Under the pieces are notes generated by a model. It was not told the DNA's origin and ran no database searches. It saw nothing but the letters and a program-made list of their open reading frames with translations. From positions 13,460,356-13,524,355 of the forward strand of contig NC_060884.1 in NCBI RefSeq assembly GCF_014805685.1: a DNA stretch of 64,000 bases, in the 5' to 3' direction. Origin of the DNA: Silurus meridionalis (taxonomy: Eukaryota > Chordata > Actinopteri > Siluriformes > Siluridae). Made by a program: the position numbers and the translations under genes. Positions 54,185 to 64,000 of this stretch are shown here, one piece after another; the first letter of the stretch is position 1, and each line of letters begins with the position of its first letter.

Positions 54185-56060
54185 CAGCCCGCAGAGTGCA
54201 GTAGTAAGTGTATGTGTATACGATAGAGACCGCGAGTGCGGGGTTTCCCGAGTCGGACTGCAGGGTCACCGCGCCCATCTCTGTTCTCTGATGGCCGGAT
54301 GAGAAGTAGAAGTGGAGAAAACTGTTCCTTACAGGAAAACCGACGGGAAGTGGCGGCCGTCTGACTCGCACCCTGATCAAAAAATTGTCCCACGGACTTA
54401 AATGAGAAACAAACTCGACGCCGCAATTGAGATATCCTGTCGACATCTTTCCAAGGCGGTTTTTTAGTCCTCGCCTCCTGCACCGAAATTGTTTGAGAGC
54501 TTGAAGTCGTCCGTGAAGCGCCGCTCCTCCGACTCAGGCTAGTTAGCCTAGCTCGTTCTTGCTCGTTGATGCGTGGATTTGACAGAAACACGGCGTTTTC
54601 TTTCGGTCAATGCCATATACAGCAAGGCCAACTACGACTGAATACAGGTATGTATATCGGATGTGGGTTTGTACTGCTGACCAGGGGATGTGGAACGCAT
54701 TTTAGCGGGGTGTATTTGAGCAGGAGTAATGACTAGGTAGCAGTAACCGGGGGTGGGGTGGTGGTAACAGTTAGCTAGCCGACCAGTTTACATACAGGCA
54801 AAAACGCCAGGCAAATAAAAGAGCGAGTGGTGTTTGCCTAACCGCAAACCAAACACACGGGCTGTTCTTTCTTATAGTTAATTTATTTGTTTCCCAGCAG
54901 TACATTAAATGGTATTTTCCACACAGATTCCTGGTATCTTTATGTCTGAAGGCACGAAGCAGCAGCGGTTTTTCAAAAAGGGAACATTTTCAGGCCTTTG
55001 ACTTTTAAACTGCGGCCGAACTGACCGCCTCGACCTGCTGTTCAAGCTGCTCGCTTTATGTAAAAAATTACTATCGAATAAATAAGTGACTTGTGCACCA
55101 CGTTGTTAGGGTTTTGTTAAATTTGAGCGTTGCAGTATTTTTTAGGTAACTTAGCCCCTTGAGGGTGTCGTAACCTGGAAGACCGCTAGCTAATTAGCCA
55201 TGGTAGCCGGCTAAGAAAGCTAACTCAGCTGGCTTATTCACCTCGAGTATTTTTTCCATCTCAACTCTGTTTGCTTCGCGTTTTACAGCTAAGATAAGCG
55301 ATATACATAATAATAAAGTTGTATTTTGTAGGCTCTGTCGATTTCAGTTCGTGTGTTTCGCCTGAAGTTAGCTGGGTAGCGGTCAAAATCTATCGGAGTC
55401 GCCTTTTCGCTGACACTTCTGCAAGTTTTATTTTACAGATTTCACCGAAAATATGCGCTCAGTGCATTGAAATAGTTTAGCTGCCTGAGTTTGGCTGAGG
55501 CTCCAGACTCGACACCATTGTACTCCGTGGTGTTTGAGGCAATTAGCTGCATCCATGTAAACCCTAACTGAGCCCCAGTGCCTATAACGAGTTAATCGGA
55601 TCGGGTGGTTCACCGAGGCAAAGGCCTCTCTGATCATGGCTCCAAACAGCCAATAGATTATATTCGATGTCTGTGTGATCGCTTTCGCTGATCCACCCGG
55701 AACGATCACTTGTCATGACCACCATGTTGTAGTAGACGCGGGGGAGAGAGGCGTTCAGCCGGACTGTCTGTGATCATTCATGAGCAAGCTCACAAGTTAG
55801 TCTAACAAATTAGAAATGGCCGTATTTTAAATCGAAAAGCTCATTTTTCTCTCGCATTCCGAGCGAGTAAACCCCCAGTGGTGAATAAATCCGAGGAATA
55901 AATTGCTTGGTGGGTTCAGAGACCAAGAAGCGGCTGCGAACAAGATGGCGTTCGGAGCCTTTTCTCCTCCTCAGCTTTTCCCTTCTCCGAGATCTCAGCC
56001 TGCCATTGATTTAGGCCACAGCGGGGCTTTCTGTCGGCCCTGACACAGCTTTAGCTGATC
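54185..56060 (+). promoter_or_regulatory. CpG-rich promoter of an unidentified plus-strand gene
   Basis: CpG density and GC content rise sharply here compared with the AT-rich rest of the window. A donor (GAATACAG/GTATGT at 54648) suggests a first exon ending at 54647. AAGATGGCG at 55942-55950 is a YY1-type element typical of TATA-less promoters and may mark a second start. Downstream exons lie beyond 64000, so direction and identity are inferred. Confidence 0.6.
54560..54647 (+). other. Putative first exon of an unidentified gene
   Basis: The exon end is set by a good donor, CAG/GTATGT. It could begin coding at ATG 54610 (MPYTARPTTTEYR, then phase 2), but the Kozak context is weak and I do not recognise the peptide; it may be entirely 5' UTR. 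The upstream boundary (transcription start) is not determined and could extend to about 54200. Confidence 0.35.
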
Positions 56061-56867
56061 TATTCCCAAATATTCGCTTTAATGCATAGTTAGTTTGTAG
56101 TATAACAACTTAGCTGTTTATGTAACCATTGAACACTGCATTTTTTAAAGGCATCCACCTCCTTAATGTTCACATTGATTAACCTGACGTGACCGGTATT
56201 TCATTCATTTCGACACCATTAGATATGTAGACCACTTTGTAGATGTTTTTTTTTTCCCCTGCAGATCCGATGTTCTTTCTAATGCACAGTCGTTCCTGTT
56301 ACACATCAGTTCTAGCACTCCCACTGCTCCTGATGTCCATCTGTCTGCACCATTTTTGCATTCACACATATTCTTCTGCTAAATTTGCCCTCTCTGACTC
56401 AGGATTAATGCATATTTTTGTATGCTCCATTTCAAATTCAGTCCTGCTGTATCACTCTTGTCGTTTAAGAACCCTCGTATTTGCTCGAGTCTTGTGTGGG
56501 TTTTCCGGTCCTTACACTTGTTTTGTTGAACTGTAATAAGACTGTACCCAGTTACCACTAATACTGACACTGTGGTCATAACCGAATCTCGATACTGAAT
56601 TGGGTAATGGCAACACCTCTGGTGCTAGATAGGTGCACAAAATGTAAAATCATAATAACACAGTACCTGTCCTGGATTTCTTTTAAAATGGGGTAGAAAT
56701 GCTGTCTGGTTTTCCGTTTTTCAAAGATAAAATGGTTCTCATTGTCATGAGAGTACAATTTGAGTTGCTCTCCATATCGTTATTGTCATATAAACATGTA
56801 AATGCGTTCCGATTAGCAGACCGAACCTTTTATGGAGTTTTATATTTGACTCTTATGTTGTTCTCAG
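56061..56867. other. Intron sequence with a strong acceptor-like site
   Basis: A pyrimidine run ending CCCCTGCAG at 56264 precedes an open stretch in two frames. No matching donor or conserved peptide was recognised, so no exon is called. Confidence 0.35.
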
Positions 56868-57862
56868 TAGCCATGTTTACATGTACACTTTTTTTTGTCG
56901 TTCCGATTAAAATCGTTCCGATTGAAAGATTCGGTGGACTGTTTACATGAGACGTTATCTAATCCGACATAGTGTTTATATGTGCCGGCGCTTTCAATTT
57001 GAATGACTTTGTGACATGTGCACATTGGCCTATGTCCTGTTGCAGTCTTGTATTTCTGTTCACATGGGGTATTTCTTATTCGTGCTATTTTTATGTAAAT
57101 TGTTGCTCTTAATCAAGCAACAGCATGAATTTGCAGGCCTGCTACTGCTGAAAGGTATGAGGAAAATACAGATGCAGGAAGTGGAGCTTTTTTGTGGCTG
57201 TGCATCTCTAAGGAGCATCTCAATATTACCCCCCTGTTGATGAAGGTCCGGAGTAAGGAGTGGTGGAGGCGGGTTGTATTGCTGGAATTTATTGACCTGG
57301 AATGCAAACAAAACTTTTGTTTAAGTCGTGTTTGTCATTCACATGTTTGTGTGGACTTGTAGAGGGATTTATGGCCCTAGAAAAAGAGATGCTTCTGGTC
57401 TTTTTATACAAACTCGTAAGTTGTGTGGAATACAGTGTTGTGGCAAATCAGTTCGGTGTTCACAAGAGCACAGTAAAAAAGTGTCTATATTCTGCGAGGA
57501 ATTGATGAATGGGCCAATACACAATCTGATCTGGATGCCAGGTAAAGACGAGGCATCCGAAATTGTAAGGAGATTTAAGGAAGCACATGTTCCCCCTTTA
57601 GGTAACGGCACCCACATCCCAATTCTCCCTCCATCTGATGGTTTCAAAGATTTCATCAATTGACAAGTCGCAAAGTAATCAGTTTGAACGCGTTTAAAGA
57701 ATTTTTATTTTGTTCCCTTTATAGAAAGGTTTATTACATTCCTCTCAAACCGATTACAATTTCATTTGGTTTGGGCATTTTTTTATTCCGATTGAGATGT
57801 TTATATAGAGCATTTTCATTGGACTTTTAAACCAAATACAATGCTCCATGTAAACACACTTA
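56868..57862 (+). pseudogene. PIF/Harbinger transposon relic
   Basis: Plus-strand pieces in two frames give VANQFGVHKSTVKKCLYS (the DNA-binding type helix of Harbinger nucleases) and WMPGKDEASEIVRRFKEAHV followed by GNGTHIPILPPSDGFKDFIN, equivalent to the catalytic GxxDGTHIPI block with its Asp lost. The edges carry inverted CCATGTTTACATG / CATGTAAAC motifs, typical of this group. The ends are approximate. It is inactive and lies in the presumed long first intron. Confidence 0.75.
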
Positions 57863-60425
57863 CTGATTTTATGTGTACCAAACATTGAAAATACCAGAAG
57901 TAGAAATGAACAAATGACATGTACTTGCATTACTGTGAGTATTTTTTTTTTGCTTGTAATTTTTAATGAAGTGTTAAAAATCAGATTAATTTTACTGTTA
58001 GATTGTGAGTTGTGTGTATTGTTCAAATTATTCTATTGCGCAACATTTTAAACGAGTAAAAAACTAAATAAAAAAAACAAGGGAATAAATTGCATTGTGG
58101 AATTTTTGCCTTAAAGAAAAAACATAAGGAAGATCAGAGGAAGGAAAGTCAAAAGGAAGACTGAGATGGACAGTCAGACAGCAGTGATCCAGACCCAGCT
58201 GAAAGCCAAACCCGATCAAATTCTGTTGAAACTGAACTTGAAAGAAATTAACTGAGCCCTGGCCATATTTTAGTGACCACGTCAGCTTCAAGTGTAAGAA
58301 AAGCAACAGGTCGGTCATGCAGTGTAAGATGTTTGTCCATAGACCGAACTAGCAGCTTATAAACCCGCTCATCAAACCCGCACAAGCATGTAGAGGTCAG
58401 TTATGCAATTCCTGTATTGCTACCCTGGTAGTTAAATCAAAGATTGCATAGTTTAGTAAGAGGCTTGATTTCAAATTAGCCAAAAAGACATTTGCACATG
58501 ACCATTGATAATGTTGCTCTAGCAACCTGCTGGTAACTAGGTATTAAATTTGTGAATGCTAGTGAGGTCTCATTTAAATTACAACCTGTTTAAAAGTAAA
58601 TAAGGACATGACTTCATATACAGTCACATTTACACGAACAACTGTGTGAATGTCAGTGGTAGTTCGGTTGCTTTAAAGTGGGGTTGTGTGAGGTAGTTCT
58701 TACCAGATAGTGTATCACTATGGGATCAACAATTTTAAAATGTTGAACCAAAGTGAAAGAAGAATTTTTGCTTACGTTTCCAAAACTTGCAGTTCGATTT
58801 CTGTCTAAATCTGAACGAACATAAGCATAATCATTAGTCTACTAGTTCTAGATTCAAAGCTCCTCCTCTGGCCAATCAATCCAGATGCCAATGCGACTCA
58901 TTGCTACTGCGGCAAATTTGAGCAAGCGTGAAGATGGCTTACCAGCATCAGTCTGCAAATAATTACGGGTAATTTAATATAAATGTTCTTAGGGGGTGAC
59001 AAATGTTGTATAAGTACACCAAATGTTAAGTGAAGGTCAAAACAAATTGCACCAAAGCCAAAATCCACAAAACTGCCAAAATTCACCAAAACAGACCATC
59101 ATCCGTTTACAATATGTTTCTTGTAGTGAATATCTTCTGAGGGTGTTTTTAAATTAGTACAAACATACACTTTATAGCAAATGTGCAAATTGAGAGCAAA
59201 CAAAAGAATACATATATGTATGGAAGAACTATATATGGTGTGGTAAAATCAACCAAATGAAAGTGATCTGGTCTCATTTTGGCTTTTATGTTTGATGTTT
59301 AATGTCAAATGGTGCTATATTCAATTTCTGTTCAATTGTTTACCAATTGGTTTAGCTTTAGGCCATTTTTGTACATTTACAGGATTGGCAGAGACTCATT
59401 AAGAGCGACTTGCAATGATCGAATCATTTTATATATGGAAATAAACAGGGACAAAAGTATACAAAAAGTAAAATATGTACAGAAAACTTGATTTGGTTTG
59501 CAAATCTAATCGCTGAATTCATTTTTAATATTGTGTGATTTTTCTAAATGTGTTTATTGCAATCGCAAATTTAAAAATAAGTGTGCATCAAACGATAAAG
59601 TTAATTCCCATAAACCTGTTTTACTTTGTTATTCTAAATTTATTTTTAAATGTGTTCCGTTTAATTGAAAAACCACAGTTCATCTGAGATTTGTAATTTT
59701 ACTTGTCCTGAAGTAAAATTTCATTAAAGTAATAGCACTTTGGAAATAATAATAAAATATTTCACTCTGTTGCCTCTTTCCACCTCTGGGGGGAAAAACA
59801 TCCTGAGGGGAGTGAATTCAAAATTGATTTTTGATTTCACTCATCAGGATTAAAATATTTTGGAATAATAGCTGTTGACTACTTTAATATGTTAAATATT
59901 AAAGTGTGGAAAATTAGACCTGCAATATTAGTTGGTGCCCATATAGTAAAACAAAGTCTATACCCATATAGTTATGTGTTTCTGAAAATGATATGGTTTG
60001 GGTTATCTAATGTACAACAGGTAATAAAGTTTCTGTTGGATAAAAAGCTCCATGCTGCCATTTAGCAAAGGTGTATGAATTAATTATGAGACAGCATGGT
60101 AACATTACCTTACTTTAGTAGATTAACAAGCAAACCGCATGTTCACCATAGGAAATTAATATTGCATGACAGTACAAGCAGACATATAATATTCAAATGT
60201 TTGTTTATTTTAAAAAATTACTTTAAACCTCGCAATGCTGTGCAGATGTTGGGAGAACAACTGAACATTTCCCAACAGTTAATGTAATGTCTTGAAGAAA
60301 CAAAAGAAACACGTTTGGCATTTTAAAGATCAAGTATGCATTATATCAAACAGACAAACAACTTCTGGGTGGAGAACAGTAACGGTACTGCATTTGTATA
60401 ATAAACGGCATATATTATTATATTT

Positions 60426-60456
<31 letters not shown>

Positions 60457-62056
60457 ATATAAGGTTGCTTTTGGTAACCTTAAGATAAAAAAAAGACTGT
60501 TGTAGGTTTTCCAGATTAAGATTTGGGACACTCCTGAAAAGACTGAAACTAAAAGTTAAAATTGAGTAATTTTTGGTATTGTTATATAGAGAATGATGGT
60601 TGTGTGAGAAAACCCAATGTGCTACATGAACTTTGTCAGAACCTGATAATTCTAAACTTGTATTCTTCAGTCTTTATTAAATTAATCAAACTTTATTAGT
60701 TTGCTTACTGGATGCTATAGCATTACAGTAACTTCCATTTTTGTTTTGCTTAGTCAGGATTTTCTTATTTTGACATCAAGGTTACTCCAGTTGTTTTAAT
60801 AGTAGAACTTAACATGTAATAACCTAAAAGCTTTAATATGTCAGGGGAAGGAAACACTACTGTAAAACGTGTTTCTTTGCTTTAGAGTTTCCAAAGTCTT
60901 CTCTGTTATAATAATTTACTAGGGCTGTGTTCATACCGTCATTTTCTGGTACGGCTTTCGGTTTGGTAAACACGTGTACTAAATGCAATCCTATTTACGT
61001 GCGGAACCTAGTTAAAATCTATAATAGTGTAAAGGTTTGCTCAGGAACATATTAAGTGGCAGACTGCAAGTTTGTTTAGTCTCCGCCTCGCACTTTGAGC
61101 GCATATCTTTTTTTTTTTTTTTTTATCAACAACAATGCTAAGGAATAAAAAAAAATAGTTGTCACTGTGGCTACTCACTCTACCAGGAATAAGATTTGTT
61201 TTGCAAATGCAGAAAAATGCTAAAGAATATATTCTTCCTATGCTGGAAGTGGCTAGCGGCTAACGCTAGCGCTATAGATTCTTAAGTGTTTTATGTGCAG
61301 CTTCAAGAATTTCTCTTAAAAGGAGAAAATGCTGACAGTGTTGCTGAAATGAGCAGAACAGTAAAGTAGAGCATATTAAAAAAAATTTAATTTTAAATGT
61401 ATGTTTCACGTACACATCTGTATTACCCAAATGGGGTCGAACAAATGTAAACTTTTAACATTTTTCCATTTATATAATTGTATTTAATCAATCTAATTTG
61501 TGTAGATTCAGATGATTACTCAATTGAATCAGTAAAATAGTGTATTGCATTAATTAGATTATTTATAAATTATTTATTTTTTATAAAATACTAGAAAATA
61601 ATATTGTACGGTATTAAAAATGTAAACTGTTGTTCACAAATGTAAAAAAAAAAAAGTGTTGCATTTATTCCCCCAAACTGCACAGATATTTTACCGAATT
61701 GTGATTTAAACAGAGGAACTAAGTCATTTTGTAGAGTTTAGAGCGAATTTAGAAAAACGCCCTGCACAATTATGTTCTAAATGTATTATAACAAAAGATT
61801 CCCCCAAAAGCTCTTATTAATACTCAGCTATCAAGTTTTTGTGTGGGTGAGTTTGAGGTTGTGTTCAATCTGAGATGCTTTTCTGCACACTATGATTCTA
61901 ATGAGTGCTTATTAGGTTATTATATAGTTCCTGTCTAAGAATGACTTGTCTGCTCATTCTTCAGATCTTTTAGATCATCATCAGCATGTTTCAGCCTGCA
62001 GAGCCTCCACACACCGGATGTTTTTTGTACTATTATGTGTAAACTATAGACATTGG
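57863..62056. other. AT-rich presumed intron
   Basis: No exon, RNA gene or named repeat is visible apart from a TA-rich patch at 60420-60462 and homopolymer runs near 61110 and 61650. Confidence 0.45.
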
Positions 62057-62282
62057 TGTTTTTCTGCAATACAAAAAAAAAAAGAGAAAACCTTATCTGG
62101 CACCAACCACTATAACATCTGATCATGGTTAAAGTCAAATTAAGATATACACACTGTTTTTATATATATATATATATAAAAACAGTGTGTATATCTTAAT
62201 TTGACTTTAACCATGATCAGATGTTATAGTGGTTGGTGCCAGATAAGGTTTTCTCTTTTTTTTTTTGTATTGCAGAAAAACA
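62057..62282. repeat. Perfect 226-bp palindrome
   Basis: The two 113-bp halves are exact reverse complements around a TATATA centre near 62169/62170. Even the homopolymer lengths (11 A against 11 T) agree. Landmarks: CTTATCTGGCACCAACCACT on the left, its complement AGTGGTTGGTGCCAGATAAG on the right. There is no coding content. Confidence 0.95.
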
Positions 62283-62694
62283 ATACCACCAATTCTGAAG
62301 ATTGCCTATTTTGCAAATGTAATCATGCCTGAAGTTTAAATAAAGTTTAAAATATATATATCAATTATAATATAATGTATATCTTGTAGTTTGAAAATTG
62401 GGAAATGTCTGTCTTGCAGTAAATTATTTTTATTTTTATTTGTTTATAGATAACGCAATCTAAAAAAAAAACTTTTTTTTTTTACATATCAAACATTTTT
62501 CCACTAAATTTTAAACAAGGAAATATTTACCTTTATTTTATATATATTTTAGGGCAATATTGTTGCACAGGTCCAGGATCTCGACTGTCTGTGTGGAGGT
62601 GTACATTCTAAACTGGCTATTCTAAATTGCCACTAGTTGAAATTGTGTGTTCTTGGTGCCCTTTTATAAATGTCCTCTCCAGGGTGATTTCCTG

Positions 62695-62697
<3 letters not shown>

Positions 62698-62744
<47 letters not shown>
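62698..62744. repeat. (CA)n microsatellite
   Basis: About 23 CA units following a SINE-like fragment (62590-62697). From 62745 to 64000 I see no exon. Confidence 0.95.
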
Positions 62745-62747
<3 letters not shown>

Positions 62748-64000
62748 GCTCTGCATCCACTGTGATTAGGAATGGTCAGTAATCTGGTTTTAGTAATGCT
62801 AAAAGAAGTCAAATTTACTGAGCAGTCATACTAAGAGTTTATGACTGGCATATGTTCAGTAGTGAGTTTGCCTCACTAGTGCCGTTGTAAATAGAGTTTG
62901 CTTAAAAGATTTTTTTTCTATAAATAGTCGTTGGTCTCAACACAGGGAACATGAATTTCCAAACTTTCCAGAGTGGTGAGATGGTAGTTCTAAATGCTTA
63001 CTACCTTACAGCTGATTCAGGGTTCCATTGTACTAAACAGTACATACATCAGGCAGGTTGGCTAATTGGACAGTATCCTAACCTTTTCAGGTGTAGGAAA
63101 GCGTTTTCATTTATTTCAATTTGGATTGATCTGACCCCTCAAGCCTTCTCAGTGCGAATGGCAGTGTATCTTCACATCACTATGGATTTTGAATGAGGCA
63201 GATGCATTTGTATTGTCGTTTGGTGAAATTGGTGAACTCCCCAGATGATTAGAAGACGCATTTGAAATGCTTGGACAACAGCGTGTAGCAATATGTAATA
63301 TTAGATACACATGGTTGGTAAATCGAGGTCATGATCACAACACAATGTTCATATTTAGATTTTTTTATATTGTAAGTCTCTTAATTACTCAACTATTTAT
63401 TAGCACTTTTATTTTAAGTTTCTTTCTTAGTATAGGAATGTATATAGACAGTCATTTTTGAATGCAATTTATAACAATAGCTACAGGATAACTAGTGCAG
63501 GACAACTGTGTGTTCAACTTTTTATGTGGGAACAGTGAAGTTATTCAGATTTTAGTGCAAGCTTTGATTTTGGACTCTATTTTAGTAGTGTATAAGTATG
63601 CAAAGTGAAAGTGTGTTTTGCCATGACTTTACATGTGTACATGATTTTGGAGAGCATGGAACAGAAGGAGAAGGGTGGTTTCCTTTTTGGCCAAGAAGCA
63701 GAACTTGGCAAGATCTCAGTCACTTACAGTGGTTTCTACCAGTTCTATTCTATAATTTTTACTTGGGATGTTTGTCATTCTTGACCTGTTTATAGAAGAC
63801 GTTTTCAGAGCAAAAATCACTTGTACAAGTAGTGGTGTCTGTAATAAAACGAATTTTCTGATATAAAAAACGCTTTCCTGTTCGCTTATTTAATCGCTTT
63901 TCTTGTTTGATGATCTTCAGTTGAGGCTATAGTGTTCAGTTTTGGCGTGCATTAGATAGAAATTGTACAGTTACAGGCAGTTTTTTTGGCTGAAGTGTAC

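Noticed and set aside
54184..54591. 135-residue minus-strand open frame in the CpG-rich region
   Set aside because: GC-rich sequence has few stops; the peptide has no domain, and the strand is opposite to the only good splice donor.

Overview
This is a vertebrate, almost certainly teleost fish, nuclear contig. Genes are split into short exons with GT-AG introns. Tc1/mariner elements, MITEs, non-LTR retrotransposon fragments and long (TA)n, (CA)n and (ATCT)n tracts fill the spaces between exons. There are no bacterial operons, CRISPR arrays or rRNA genes. An otophysan or catfish-like genome is plausible from the repeat content, but that is inference. All exon models were built by eye from splice signals, reading-frame phase and remembered family sequences; no search was run.

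Layout. (1) 1-1660: the first coding exon of abhd14b on the minus strand, whose remaining exons lie off the left edge; a DNA element split by a LINE 3' end sits in its intron. (2) 1990-5000: microsatellites, a decayed Tc1 copy, then a Tc1-like element whose transposase frame is broken by one stop codon. (3) 5234-18969: a complete 18-exon mst1 (hepatocyte growth factor-like / macrophage-stimulating protein) gene on the plus strand: signal peptide, PAN domain, four kringles, and a protease-like domain with all three catalytic positions replaced. (4) 19200-25000: intergenic repeats. (5) about 25300-28975: a compact five-coding-exon HMGA2-type AT-hook gene, plus strand. (6) 31497-36980: a C3orf18 orthologue, minus strand, a small single-pass membrane protein. 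(7) 41370-44329: calglandulin (caglp/CALML6-type EF-hand protein), minus strand, complete in five coding exons. (8) 44400-50200: repeats only. (9) 50230-54180: a 29-bp minisatellite with higher-order structure, interrupted by an L2-type LINE 3' end. (10) 54185-64000: a CpG-rich promoter and probably the first exon and long first intron of an unidentified plus-strand gene that continues off the right edge; the intron carries a Harbinger relic and a perfect 226-bp palindrome.

The genes do not form one pathway. MST1 is a secreted, liver-type growth factor acting on the RON receptor, ABHD14B a cytosolic alpha/beta hydrolase, HMGA a chromatin architectural factor, C3orf18 a membrane protein of unknown role, and calglandulin a calcium sensor-like EF-hand protein. 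The human counterparts of mst1, abhd14b and C3orf18 lie on chromosome 3p21, so this is a conserved block. The HMGA2-like gene is out of place in it and is the gene most worth following up. The strongest structural oddities are the palindrome and the nested higher-order minisatellite beside the CpG-island promoter.
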